Assembly (NCBI GenBank): GCA_038250235.1
Contig: JBBSCO010000001.1
Location: 1-64,000 of the forward strand
Reading direction: 5' to 3'
Origin: JAAUTS01 sp038250235
GTDB taxonomy: Bacteria; Verrucomicrobiota; Verrucomicrobiia; Methylacidiphilales; JAAUTS01
DNA: 64,000 bases
Shown in pieces: positions 27,327 through 36,579 of the stretch. The position numbers and the translations under genes are program-made. Numbering within the stretch: position 1 is the stretch's first letter; every line of letters starts with the position of its first letter. The notes beneath the pieces are model-generated. The model searched no databases, had not been told where the DNA came from, and worked only from the letters and a program-made list of their open reading frames with translations.

Positions 27327-28057
27327 AGCCTGAGGCGCGGAGTGACCTGCCGGCTTTTGAGCGGATTCCGCGCCATGTGGCAGTCATCATGGATGGAAAC
27401 GGCCGTTGGGCCGGAAGTCGTAAGCTCCCACGCTTGGAAGGGCACAAACGCGGGGCCAAAGCGGTGGAGGAAACCGCCAAAGCGGCAGCGGAAGCCAAAG
27501 TGGAATTCCTTACCCTCTACGCCTTTTCCGTGGAAAACTGGACACGCCCTGCCAACGAGGTCAAGGGGCTGATGTCCCTGCTGGTTCAGACGCTGAAACA
27601 ATACGAAAAAACGCTCAACAAAAACAATATCCGCCTGATGGCCATAGGACGTTTGACGGATCTTCCAGAGAAGGTTCTGAAACAGTTACAGAGAACCATT
27701 GCATCGACCTCCAGCAACACCGGGCTTACCCTGGTGCTCGCCTTAAGCTACAGCGGGCGGGTCGAAATGGTGGAAGCCACACGCCAACTGGCAGAAAAGG
27801 TTCGTACCGGAGAATTGAAAACCAGCCAGATCAATGAAAAGGCAATCTCGGATCACCTGTATACCAACGGAATTCCAGATCCCGATCTCTTGATCCGCAC
27901 CAGTGGAGAGATGCGTTTGAGTAATTTTCTTCTCTGGCAGATCTCCTACACCGAATTATATGTGACCCAGGTTCTCTGGCCGGATTTCGGGCGGGAGGAA
28001 TTTTTCAATTCGCTCCGTTCTTACAATCAACGTCAGCGCCGCTTCGGAGCGGTCTGA
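27323..28057 (+). CDS. uppS: Undecaprenyl diphosphate synthase (cis-prenyltransferase)
   Basis: Elongates farnesyl diphosphate with isopentenyl diphosphate in cis configuration to make the C55 carrier for peptidoglycan and polysaccharides. The catalytic Asp motif is HVAVIMDGNGRWA, followed by FLTLYAFSVENW and the C-terminal signature PDPDLLIRTSGEMRLSNFLL. The 244-residue length is typical. It begins inside the purA stop and lies ten bases before cdsA, in the run purA-uppS-cdsA-dxr-rseP-ispG. Confidence 0.97.
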   Translation: MKPEARSDLPAFERIPRHVAVIMDGNGRWAGSRKLPRLEGHKRGAKAVEETAKAAAEAKVEFLTLYAFSVENWTRPANEVKGLMSLLVQTLKQYEKTLNKNNIRLMAIGRLTDLPEKVLKQLQRTIASTSSNTGLTLVLALSYSGRVEMVEATRQLAEKVRTGELKTSQINEKAISDHLYTNGIPDPDLLIRTSGEMRLSNFLLWQISYTELYVTQVLWPDFGREEFFNSLRSYNQRQRRFGAV

Positions 28058-28067
28058 GTTTCTCCGC

Positions 28068-28916
28068 ATGTTCCGCTCCAGACTCATCTCTTCAATTTTG
28101 CTGATTATCCTCTTGTCCGTTATGGTCTGGCAGGAATACCGCAGTGCGCTTTTTGTGCTGGTTTCGCTGCTGGGGTTGATTGCCCAATGGGAATTTTATG
28201 TGATGCAGGAAGCCAAAGGGCTGAAGGTTTTCAAGAAGGCTGGACTGGTTTGCGGGGCCACCTTTTTTGCGATTACCTATGTCTGCCTGGTTTTCCTGCC
28301 CAATGAGCCCGACAACACCCAGGCACTGGAAACGTTTTCCATTCTTTGTGCGATTCTTTTCATCCTGAGCCGGCAGGTTTTCGAGAAAAAACAGACGACA
28401 GCGGTTACCACAGTGGCTCTGACCTTGTTCGGTTTTTTTTACATACCGTATTTGTTTCATTTCATTCCCAAAATCATTTTCAATGAACCCGTTCCAGGTG
28501 GGGATGGCATCCTGCTTGCAATTTATCTTGTCGCTGTGACCAAAGTTACCGACATCGGGGCGTATCTCTGGGGTTCCTGTCTGGGACGGCACAAAATGAT
28601 CCCCACTATCAGCCCCAAGAAAACCTGGGAGGGTTTTGCCGGGGGGATTGCCACAGCGGTGGCTCTGAGTGTGCTGTTGACCTGGCTTCTGCCGGAGCAT
28701 CTGGCTGTCATCGGAGGCATTCATGCATGGATTCTGGGGGCGATGCTCTCGCTGGTCAGTGTCGTCGGGGATCTGGCAGAATCAGTCATCAAACGTGACT
28801 CCCAGAGCAAGGATTCCGGGGCGGTCATTCCCGGCATCGGCGGGGCCTTGGATCTGGTGGACAGTCTTCTCTACACCGGGCCTTTGTTTTATTCGTATCT
28901 ACTTTTAATTAGTTAG
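28068..28916 (+). CDS. cdsA: Phosphatidate cytidylyltransferase with variant signature
   Basis: Multi-pass inner-membrane enzyme making CDP-diacylglycerol from phosphatidate and CTP. About seven hydrophobic helices are visible over 282 residues. The C-terminal family signature reads GDLAESVIKRDSQSKDSG, then IPGIGGALDLVDS. The usual signature has PGHGG and DRxD at the last two points, so His is replaced by Ile and Arg by Leu. The acidic and basic residues of the first half are kept. Activity is likely but not certain. It sits in the uppS-cdsA-dxr-rseP gene order found in many bacteria. Confidence 0.9.
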   Translation: MFRSRLISSILLIILLSVMVWQEYRSALFVLVSLLGLIAQWEFYVMQEAKGLKVFKKAGLVCGATFFAITYVCLVFLPNEPDNTQALETFSILCAILFILSRQVFEKKQTTAVTTVALTLFGFFYIPYLFHFIPKIIFNEPVPGGDGILLAIYLVAVTKVTDIGAYLWGSCLGRHKMIPTISPKKTWEGFAGGIATAVALSVLLTWLLPEHLAVIGGIHAWILGAMLSLVSVVGDLAESVIKRDSQSKDSGAVIPGIGGALDLVDSLLYTGPLFYSYLLLIS

Positions 28917-28925
28917 GAATCTCAT

Positions 28926-30074
28926 ATGAAACGAGTTATTGTTTTGGGAGCCAGTGGTTCCATTGGTCTGAGCACCGCCAAGGTGGCGAGGCGTTTGCCG
29001 GGGGAAATGAAGATCGTCGGCCTGGCCGTCAACCAGAGCGTTGGCCCCCTGCTTGAACAGGTGAAGGAATTCGGGCCCGAAGCCGTTGCCGTGGTGGACA
29101 ACGCCTCTGCTGATGAGGTTTCTACAGCGTTGCCCACAGGATGCCGACTTCACCGTGGAACCAGGGGGCTTGTTGATCTGGTTCGTGAGACGGATGCGGA
29201 TATGGTGTTGGTGGCCATCGTGGGAACAGGGGGACTGGAACCTGCTTTGGCGGCATTGGAAACAGACAAGGAGCTCGCCGTGGCGAGCAAGGAGATTCTG
29301 GTCATGGCAGGGGAAGCTGTCATGAATCTGGCTAAACGCAAAGGGCTGGCTGTCCTGCCGGTGGACAGCGAGCACAATGCCATTTTCCAGTGTCTTCATG
29401 AGGCACCGGAGCGGGAGGTTCGGCGTTTGATTCTGACTGCATCGGGAGGCCCTTTCCGGCAGACCAAGGCGGAAGACCTGGCCAAAGTGACGGTGGCGCA
29501 GGCCTTGAAGCATCCGACCTGGGACATGGGCCGTAAGATCACCATTGATTCGGCCAGTATGTTCAACAAAGGGCTTGAAATGATTGAGGCCCGCTGGTTG
29601 TTCGGTGTGGAGATGGGTAGGATTGAAGTGATTGTGCATCCGCAAAGCATCGTCCATTCGATGGTGGAATTTGTGGATCACTCGGTTTTGGCCCAGTTGA
29701 GCCAAACAGACATGTGTTTTCCGATCCAGTATGCGGTAACCTATCCCAGACGGCTGCCGACAGGGCTGCCGCAGTTGGATTTTGCCAGCTTGGGTCAGAT
29801 CCTGTTTGAGGCTCCGGATCCGGTGCGTTTTCCGGCATTAAGACTGGCCCGTGAGGCCGGGACGGTTGGTGGAACCCTGCCGGCGGTCATGAACGCAGCC
29901 AATGAGGTGGCTGTTGAGCGTTTCTTGCAGGAAAAAGCGGGCTTTCCACAGATTTGGGAGACAGTGGAAAGGGTTATGGTGGCTCACGAGAACATTGCCT
30001 CACCCGACCTGGGTGCTATAATTCAGGCTGACCAATGGGCACGAAAGTTAGCTAAAGAGATTTTAAACAAATGA
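28926..30074 (+). CDS. dxr: 1-deoxy-D-xylulose 5-phosphate reductoisomerase
   Basis: Second MEP-pathway enzyme, converting DXP to methylerythritol phosphate with NADPH. The NADPH-binding start VLGASGSIGLST is at residues 6-17. ASKEILVMAGE, the metal-binding PVDSEHNAIFQCL, ILTASGGPFR and MFNKGLEMIEARWLF are all present, and the 382 residues match the family. It lies nine bases after cdsA and overlaps the start of rseP by four bases (ATGA). Confidence 0.97.
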   Translation: MKRVIVLGASGSIGLSTAKVARRLPGEMKIVGLAVNQSVGPLLEQVKEFGPEAVAVVDNASADEVSTALPTGCRLHRGTRGLVDLVRETDADMVLVAIVGTGGLEPALAALETDKELAVASKEILVMAGEAVMNLAKRKGLAVLPVDSEHNAIFQCLHEAPEREVRRLILTASGGPFRQTKAEDLAKVTVAQALKHPTWDMGRKITIDSASMFNKGLEMIEARWLFGVEMGRIEVIVHPQSIVHSMVEFVDHSVLAQLSQTDMCFPIQYAVTYPRRLPTGLPQLDFASLGQILFEAPDPVRFPALRLAREAGTVGGTLPAVMNAANEVAVERFLQEKAGFPQIWETVERVMVAHENIASPDLGAIIQADQWARKLAKEILNK

Positions 30075-31498
30075 CATTAGAAGTAATATTGACGTTTTTT
30101 CTTACCTTCGTTGCGGCTTTTATCCTCTTCAGTATCACGGTATTCGTACACGAACTGGGCCACTTTCTAGCTGCGCGCTGGCAGGGTCTCGTGGTGGAAG
30201 AATTCGCCATCGGGATGGGGAAAAAAGTTTTAGGTTTCCGATGGAAAGGGGTTGATTACAACCTCAGGGTTTTCCCTTTTGGTGGCTTCGTTAAACTCCC
30301 GCAAATGGCAGCGATGGAAATGGTTGAGGGAGATTCGAAACAAGATCTGAATGCGTTACCGCCGGCCAAACCCTCCGCCAAAATCATCACGGCTTTTGCC
30401 GGCCCTTTGTTCAGTTTTTTATTGGCCGTGGCTTTTGCCTTTCTTTGTTACGCGGTTGGAGTTCCCCAGAACCAGGGTTCTCTGACGAAGACTATCGGGT
30501 ACGTGGAGCCCGGTAGCCCTGCCAAGCTGGCAGGCATTCTGCCTGGCGATGAGGTGTTGGAGGTGGATGGAAGGAACGTAAGCCGTTGGCAGGGTCGATA
30601 TGATGGAGTGGTGGAATCTCTCTTGCTGGCCAAAGACGAAAAGGTTCAGGTGACTGTTTTGCGTGATATGGAAGTGAAAACCTTCAGTATCAGGCCGGTT
30701 GTTGATCCTGATCCTGAAATGGAAAAACTCCGGATGATTGGCATTGAAAACTATCCCTCCCGTGTTGCCGTTACCGGAATAGTTTACGCGGGTTCCCCTG
30801 CGGACAAGGCAGGAATCAAAAAAGGTGACGTCATCACAGAGGTGAATGGAGAAACAGTCAAAAGTCCCGGACAGGTAGGTTATCTGATGGGGAAAGCTCA
30901 AGGAGAGTCCCTGCTGACGATCAAACGGGGTGAAGAAACCCTGCAAATATCCGTTTTACCTGCTCTGGAGAAAACAACACAAAAAAGACTGATCGGTATC
31001 GGATGGGATGTTATGGATATCAAAGTCGTGCACATTCCTCCCACGGAACAGATTTTGAACGGTGTTTTTACCATCCAACGGACGTTTGAGGCTTTAAGCA
31101 GCCCCAAGTCAGGTGTGGGATTCCGTCACCTGAGTGGTCCGGTCGGCATTTTCGACAAACTGATGAATTTACTAACAGTCGATTGGCGACTTGTCCTCTT
31201 TTTCTCGGTTGTGCTGAACGTTAATCTCGCGATCATGAACCTGTTGCCACTGCCAATTCTTGATGGTGGACATATCGTGCTCTCGATTGCGGAATGGATC
31301 AGAAAACGTCCTGCTGATCCCAAAATTATCGAACTACTCCACATCGCATCGTTTGTTCTGATCCTTTGTTTCTTCCTTTATGTGACGTTTTTCGATCTGA
31401 GCCGCTCGGCTCGCCGGGTGAAAAATTTCTACGAATCAAACAAGTCCGGACCGGTAAAAGAGCTTCAATTTGAACAGGCGGCACCTCAACCCAAATAA
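30071..31498 (+). CDS. rseP: RseP-family site-2 protease with two PDZ domains
   Basis: Intramembrane zinc metalloprotease that typically cleaves anti-sigma factors or signal-peptide remnants. The zinc-binding motif HELGH lies at residues 27-31 inside the first membrane helix. Two PDZ domains follow (about 130-200 with GSPAKLAGILPGDEVLEVDG, and about 215-300 with GSPADKAGIKKGDVITEVNG). The second metal motif NLLPLPILDGGH is in the C-terminal membrane part. At 475 residues it is the two-PDZ E. coli-like form. The downstream ispG starts two bases after its stop. Confidence 0.94.
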   Translation: MTLEVILTFFLTFVAAFILFSITVFVHELGHFLAARWQGLVVEEFAIGMGKKVLGFRWKGVDYNLRVFPFGGFVKLPQMAAMEMVEGDSKQDLNALPPAKPSAKIITAFAGPLFSFLLAVAFAFLCYAVGVPQNQGSLTKTIGYVEPGSPAKLAGILPGDEVLEVDGRNVSRWQGRYDGVVESLLLAKDEKVQVTVLRDMEVKTFSIRPVVDPDPEMEKLRMIGIENYPSRVAVTGIVYAGSPADKAGIKKGDVITEVNGETVKSPGQVGYLMGKAQGESLLTIKRGEETLQISVLPALEKTTQKRLIGIGWDVMDIKVVHIPPTEQILNGVFTIQRTFEALSSPKSGVGFRHLSGPVGIFDKLMNLLTVDWRLVLFFSVVLNVNLAIMNLLPLPILDGGHIVLSIAEWIRKRPADPKIIELLHIASFVLILCFFLYVTFFDLSRSARRVKNFYESNKSGPVKELQFEQAAPQPK

Positions 31499-31500
31499 TT

Positions 31501-33285
31501 ATGTCTCTCCATTATTGTCAGAATCCTTTTGTGTATCGCCGCCGTGAAACGCGGGAAGTAATTGTCGGTAACGTCAAAATGGGCGGGAAAAATCCCATCG
31601 TCGTTCAATCCATGCTGACCTGCGACACCATGGACACCGCCGCCTGTGTGAAGCAGAGCCTGGAATTGGTAGCCGTGGGTTGCCAGCTTGTCCGCATTAC
31701 CGCCCCGACTGTCAAGGACGCCGCCAATCTCAAAAACATCAAGGCCGAGCTGTTGGCCACCGGCTGTGATGTGCCGATTGTTGCGGATATCCATTTTAAG
31801 CCGGATGCCGCGATGGAAGCCGCGCAGTGGATCGACAAGGTCCGCATCAATCCGGGTAATTTTGCCGATAAGAAAAAATTTCAAGTCCGCGAATATACCG
31901 ACGACCAATACGACGAAGAACTTGTCCGTATTGAGGAGACCTTCATTCCTTTGGTTGAGCTCTGCAAATCCCGCGGTATTGCCATGCGTATCGGAACCAA
32001 CCACGGTTCACTTTCCGACCGTATCATGAACCGTTATGGCGACACACCGCTGGGAATGGTGGAAAGCGCATTGGAGTTTGCCCGTATCGCCCGGAAAAAC
32101 GATTACCATAACTTCGTGTTTTCCATGAAGTCCTCCAACCCCAAGGTCATGATCAACGCTTACCGCCTCTTGGTGGCCAAATTGAACGAACAGGGTGCGG
32201 ATTGGAATTATCCGATCCACCTCGGGGTGACCGAAGCGGGTGAAGGCGAAGATGGCCGCATCAAGAGCGCCATCGGTATCGGATCCCTTCTTCTGGATGG
32301 TCTGGGTGACACCATCCGTGTGTCGCTGACGGAAGACAGCGTGCACGAGATTCCTGTGGGCAAAGCCCTGGTGGAATATGCCAAAAATCTTTCCAGCCAG
32401 GGTCAGGTCAATGATAACTATGCACTCAGCTTTGATCCTTTTGTTTATTCCCGCCGCAACAGTGCACCCATGACCATCCAAGGATTCACGCTGGGTGGAA
32501 CCGAAAATGCCAAGGTGGTTTCCGAACACGGCCTATACGAAACATTGAAGCCCCGTTTTGCGCAGATGGGCGACACCTCTCCGGAAATCGTTTATGAAAC
32601 ATCAGGCGTGCAGGAAGTGGACCTTCACGACGAAAAACAGATTCAAGCCATCAACGACATGGAGTCTCCTGTCGTCGTCACGGTCAAAGATGGCAGCGAC
32701 CTGAATGTCGCGACCGCTTTCCGTATCCTGGCTTCCAGAATTCACCCCCGCCATCCCGTTTTGCTGAAAGATACGCTGCACCCGGAAAAGGACATGGATA
32801 TTCTCAGCACGATGTTGAGTTCGTCAATTCACATTGGATCGTTACTCTGCGACGGTATCGGTGATGCCATTTTGCTGCGCCAAGAAAAAGCTCCTGGTGC
32901 CAATATCCGTCTCGGTTACAACATTCTTCAAGCCGCAGGCAACCGTATTTTCAAGACGGATTACGTCGCGTGTCCTTCCTGTGGCCGCACCTTGTTCGAT
33001 TTACAAAGCACTACTGCCAAAATAAAGGAGGCCACACTTCATCTCAAAGGTGTCAAGATTGCCGTCATGGGTTGTATTGTGAATGGTCCGGGTGAAATGG
33101 CCGACGCCGATTTCGGCTATGTCGGAGGAGCTCCCAACAAGATCAACCTCTACATCGGAAAAAAACCCGTTAAGTTTAATATTCCTGAAGCCGAAGCGGT
33201 GGACAAGTTGGTCGATCTGATCAAGGAAAATGGCAAGTGGGTCGATGCACCAGCGCCAACGGATCAGCAGGCTGTGATGGTTTGA
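31501..33285 (+). CDS. ispG: 4-hydroxy-3-methylbut-2-enyl diphosphate synthase, long-insert form
   Basis: Penultimate MEP-pathway iron-sulphur enzyme. It is 594 residues long against about 370 in E. coli. The extra central domain (about residues 270-480) is the insertion known from chlamydial, Bacteroidetes and plant enzymes. The N-terminal barrel has IVVQSMLTCDTMDTAA and IVADIHFKPDAA. The 4Fe-4S cysteines are in YVACPSCGRTLFDL and AVMGCIVNGPGEMADADF. It ends the uppS-to-ispG run and is followed by a terminator-like hairpin. Confidence 0.95.
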   Translation: MSLHYCQNPFVYRRRETREVIVGNVKMGGKNPIVVQSMLTCDTMDTAACVKQSLELVAVGCQLVRITAPTVKDAANLKNIKAELLATGCDVPIVADIHFKPDAAMEAAQWIDKVRINPGNFADKKKFQVREYTDDQYDEELVRIEETFIPLVELCKSRGIAMRIGTNHGSLSDRIMNRYGDTPLGMVESALEFARIARKNDYHNFVFSMKSSNPKVMINAYRLLVAKLNEQGADWNYPIHLGVTEAGEGEDGRIKSAIGIGSLLLDGLGDTIRVSLTEDSVHEIPVGKALVEYAKNLSSQGQVNDNYALSFDPFVYSRRNSAPMTIQGFTLGGTENAKVVSEHGLYETLKPRFAQMGDTSPEIVYETSGVQEVDLHDEKQIQAINDMESPVVVTVKDGSDLNVATAFRILASRIHPRHPVLLKDTLHPEKDMDILSTMLSSSIHIGSLLCDGIGDAILLRQEKAPGANIRLGYNILQAAGNRIFKTDYVACPSCGRTLFDLQSTTAKIKEATLHLKGVKIAVMGCIVNGPGEMADADFGYVGGAPNKINLYIGKKPVKFNIPEAEAVDKLVDLIKENGKWVDAPAPTDQQAVMV

Positions 33286-33296
33286 GTCCAAGGAGC

Positions 33297-33328
33297 AGGG
33301 GAAGAGCTCTCTGCTTCCCGCCTTTTTA
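33297..33328 (+). terminator. Possible intrinsic terminator after ispG
   Basis: A GGGAAG/CTTCCC stem with a nine-base loop is followed by GCC and five T residues, 10-40 bases after the ispG stop and before the convergent hpnDE gene. Confidence 0.5.
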
Positions 33329-33379
33329 AAAATGGGTGACGGGGTGCGGTTCCTTACATCATTTGGTTTTGGGAATTTA

Positions 33380-35560
33380 TCAGCTTCGATCCACTGCCTG
33401 CACCACGTGGGCTCCGCTCCAGGCGGCACCTTCCAAGGTTCCGGGTAATCCTGTTTTTGTCCAGTCACCAGCTAGAAAAAGGTTCTTCCACGGTGATTTG
33501 GAACCATAACGTCTGGACTCCGTCTCCGGCTGTGCTGCGAAGGTGGCATCCTTCGACTTATAGATGATGTGGCGAAGGATTGTTCCGTTTTTAGTCTGTG
33601 GGAAGAAGCGGTTGATTTCCGACCACATCAACTTCACAAATTCTTCCTGCTTGAGATCCATCAGGTTTCCCGCAGCACTGACCACCAGGGCATACATGTA
33701 ACCTTTTTCCGCAGTTCCAACCAGATGGGAGCTGCGGTCAAAGATCCAATGCAACGGTGAGTCCAGGAGTCCAACGAAAGGCTCCGTGGTGATTTCACAA
33801 TCACAGATGATATTAAGTGAAATGATGGGAGAGGAGTCGATGGCGGCCAGATCCCGGGTCATTTTGTGTTCGGGAGGAAGCAGCGATTTTAGCGTCATCC
33901 AGGGCAGGGCGCTGACATAGGCATCGGCCTGAATGGTCTGGCCACTGCTGGTGGTAAAGGACTCAATGGATTGGGCTGCCCACTGAACCGAACGGACTCC
34001 TTCATTGAGAATCAGGCGGGAACCGGTTGATCGCAGGAAAATTTCGGTTTCGGGAGTCAAAAGATCGCTGAGTCCGACGCGGCTGACATAAATGGCTGCG
34101 TCTGATTTCGAGCCGAAGAGGGAACGTTTCAAGGTCTCGTAAAGAAGCAGAGCACTGGCACTCTGGCAGGGCTCGTTCAGGGCGGCCACACAGAAAGGCT
34201 CCCACAGTGCACGAATGCTGTTAGGGGTTTGTCCGTGTTGGCGAAACCAATCCATGGCCGTCAGGTCGGGGGAAGGTTTTAATCCTATTTTCAAAGCCAG
34301 GCCCAGTCGTCCGATGGAAAGCCGGTCCATCCAGGAAAGTTCGCCATAATTATACAGCGCTGTCAGGAGATTGAAGGGGGCCGGAAGGGAAGAGGCTTTT
34401 AATTTATCGAGTTGGCCGCCCGGACTCAGGAAAGGGACTTCCAAACTGGCTTGCATGGCCAATTTGTCCGTGATCCCCATGATATCAAAAAGTTCCAGGC
34501 AGCTGTGGTAACATCCCATGAAGACGTGTTGGCCGTTATCAAACGTTAATCCTGTTTTGACATCGGTGAAGCTGTGGGCCCGGCCTCCCAGATACGAACG
34601 ACTTTCGTAGATATCGACTTGATGGCCTGCCCTGGCCAGGTGGATGGCTGCGGAAATGCCGGAAAAACCTGCGCCCCAGACGGCGATTTTTTTCGGTTTG
34701 GGCCGACTGACACGATTGATGGCAGCACCCTTTTTGGAAGCATAGGCCACGGCGATAACCTTCTGTATTTTGTTGAGTTTGACGGGTGAGGCCAGAATGT
34801 TGAAGTTCCGATTTTTGATTTTAGTCAAAAGACGGTGATAGACCTCGGTCATCAGCTCGGCGGCAATAAAATTGGGCCGGTCTGTGGCGGGAAGCAGGCG
34901 TGAGGCTTTGTTGAAATAGTGGCTGGCCCGGAAATGTTGAAGCCTGAACAAACGCTGTTTGGCCGTGGTCAATTCATCGGAACGCAGGTCATCCTCGCTC
35001 ACCCCGCAGGCTTTGAGTTCCTCCTGGGGGAGGTAGATACGGTCGTATTGATCCAGATCCTGTCGGACATCGCGGAGGATATTGGTGAGCTGCAGGGCCA
35101 TGCCCAGAGCAACGGCATAGTCTTTGGATTGCGGGTGGGAAAAACCGAATATCTCGATCGAAACCAGCCCGACCGCCGAAGCCACCCGGTAACAATAGAG
35201 GGAAAGTTCTTCGAAATTGGCGTAGCGGTTTTTATTCAGGTCCATTTCCACCCCATCAAGAAGATCCAGGAATGGCTGGGGGGGGATCAGATACTCGCGA
35301 ATGATTTCCTTCAGCTCAAAACCGAGTTCGGTTGCCGGGGTTCCCTCATAGCAGGATTTGATTTCGGAACGGAGATCGGCTAACTGTCGGCGCTTTTCCG
35401 CTTCTGTGGTTCCGGTTTCATCGACAATGTCATCGGCAATACGGCAATAGGCGTAAAAGGTCGACATAGCCTTGCGTTTGGCTGGGGGCAGGCAAAAAAA
35501 GGATAGAGCCAGATTGGATCCGCTTTTTTGTGTAATGGTCTGTGACGACATCGTGGCCAT
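33380..35560 (-). CDS. HpnD-HpnE fusion: presqualene diphosphate synthase plus hydroxysqualene dehydroxylase
   Basis: A 726-residue fusion of two squalene-pathway enzymes. Residues 1-282 are an HpnD-like squalene/phytoene synthase with both DxxxD motifs (IADDIVDE at 41-48 and LRDVRQDLDQYDRIY at 162-176). Residues 288-726 are an HpnE-like FAD amine-oxidase-fold protein, starting KKIAVWGAGFSGISAAIHLA with the dinucleotide-binding GxGxxG, then YESRSYLGGRAHSF, and ending FLAGDWTKTGLPGTLEGA. In most bacteria these are separate genes. The linker (about 283-287) falls near base 34714. HpnC ends eight bases upstream, so HpnC, D and E together would convert farnesyl diphosphate to squalene. Confidence 0.9.
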   Translation of the reverse strand: MATMSSQTITQKSGSNLALSFFCLPPAKRKAMSTFYAYCRIADDIVDETGTTEAEKRRQLADLRSEIKSCYEGTPATELGFELKEIIREYLIPPQPFLDLLDGVEMDLNKNRYANFEELSLYCYRVASAVGLVSIEIFGFSHPQSKDYAVALGMALQLTNILRDVRQDLDQYDRIYLPQEELKACGVSEDDLRSDELTTAKQRLFRLQHFRASHYFNKASRLLPATDRPNFIAAELMTEVYHRLLTKIKNRNFNILASPVKLNKIQKVIAVAYASKKGAAINRVSRPKPKKIAVWGAGFSGISAAIHLARAGHQVDIYESRSYLGGRAHSFTDVKTGLTFDNGQHVFMGCYHSCLELFDIMGITDKLAMQASLEVPFLSPGGQLDKLKASSLPAPFNLLTALYNYGELSWMDRLSIGRLGLALKIGLKPSPDLTAMDWFRQHGQTPNSIRALWEPFCVAALNEPCQSASALLLYETLKRSLFGSKSDAAIYVSRVGLSDLLTPETEIFLRSTGSRLILNEGVRSVQWAAQSIESFTTSSGQTIQADAYVSALPWMTLKSLLPPEHKMTRDLAAIDSSPIISLNIICDCEITTEPFVGLLDSPLHWIFDRSSHLVGTAEKGYMYALVVSAAGNLMDLKQEEFVKLMWSEINRFFPQTKNGTILRHIIYKSKDATFAAQPETESRRYGSKSPWKNLFLAGDWTKTGLPGTLEGAAWSGAHVVQAVDRS

Positions 35561-35568
35561 GGAAGGTA

Positions 35569-36468
35569 TCAGTGCGGGAAAAAGGATTTCAATAAAAGGA
35601 GAACCATGTCTCCTTTGCCTAATTTGGGACGTCGGCTGAGAGTGTCAAAGTCTTGTTGTTTGATTTTTTTCAGAATAGTCGTGCCTCCGAGCCAGGTCAT
35701 TCGGATTTCCCAGGCGAGTTTGAGGGAGAGGTGGGAGGCAAGAGGTTTGCCTTTGCGAAAAAATTGCCAGGTTCGTTCGACCTGGAATTGAATGAGGTTG
35801 AGAAAGGCGTCTGTCGCTTCGCCCGCAAAGAGTTGCTCTTCGGTCACATGGAAACGCTGCAGGTCATCCTGGGGAAGATAGATGCGGTCTTTTCCCAGAT
35901 CCACTGAAATATCCTGCCAAAAATTGGCCAGTTGCAGTCCTGTGCAGATGTGGTCTGAAAGTTCATGAAGCTCTGGTTGGCGATAGCCGTGCAGAAGCAG
36001 AACCAGACGGCCGATGGGATTGGCACTGCGGCTACAATAATCCTGAACTTCTTCAAAATTGTCATAGCGGCGTTTGATAATGTCTTGTTCAAACGCGGAG
36101 AGCAGGTCGTAAAAAAGGCCGGGAGGAAGGTTGAGTTTCTGAAGGGTGTTGCGCAGGGGAATAAAAATCCAGGCGTATTCTTCGGACGGTTCTTCTCCTT
36201 TAATAGTCGCATCCAGAACACGGCGGTAAGCCCGGAGTTTTTCCAGGCGTTCGGGCTGGCTCAGAATTTCTGCAGCATTTTCCGGTTTTAGTCTGGGATC
36301 GGCATACCCTTCATCGGCAAGGTCATCGGCCACCCGTGAAAAGGCATAGACGGCATGTACATGGGGACGCAGTTCAGCAGGCACGAGCCTTCCCACGGGA
36401 AAGTTCTCATAATGGGAACGAGCCAGATCGGAGCAGCGGCGATAACCTTCTTCAACACTGATAGCCAT
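35569..36468 (-). CDS. hpnC: HpnC-like squalene/phytoene synthase family protein (hydroxysqualene synthase)
   Basis: Squalene/phytoene synthase-fold protein that in the HpnCDE route turns presqualene diphosphate into hydroxysqualene. It has RVADDLADEG as the first aspartate motif and FWQDISVDLGKDRIYLP as the second, and begins EEGYRRCSDLARSHYENFP, characteristic of HpnC as opposed to HpnD. The ATG at 36468 (299 residues) is preferred over a start at 36525, which would add a Cys-rich segment outside the family. It is upstream of, and co-oriented with, the hpnD-hpnE fusion. No squalene-hopene cyclase gene is in the window. Confidence 0.88.
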   Translation of the reverse strand: MAISVEEGYRRCSDLARSHYENFPVGRLVPAELRPHVHAVYAFSRVADDLADEGYADPRLKPENAAEILSQPERLEKLRAYRRVLDATIKGEEPSEEYAWIFIPLRNTLQKLNLPPGLFYDLLSAFEQDIIKRRYDNFEEVQDYCSRSANPIGRLVLLLHGYRQPELHELSDHICTGLQLANFWQDISVDLGKDRIYLPQDDLQRFHVTEEQLFAGEATDAFLNLIQFQVERTWQFFRKGKPLASHLSLKLAWEIRMTWLGGTTILKKIKQQDFDTLSRRPKLGKGDMVLLLLKSFFPH

Positions 36469-36579
36469 AAACAGACAAAGGCAGCATCTTGCACGGAGAT
36501 TGGAATACAGGCAAGAATTTGGCACGGGAAAGAACCCGTTTTTTCCGCTTAGGGAGGGAGAACGAAGTATCCTTCGGAT

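Noticed and set aside
36524..36545. ACGGG/CCCGT hairpin followed by T residues between hpnC and clpX
   Set aside because: It points along the plus strand where no gene ends, so a terminator role is not supported.
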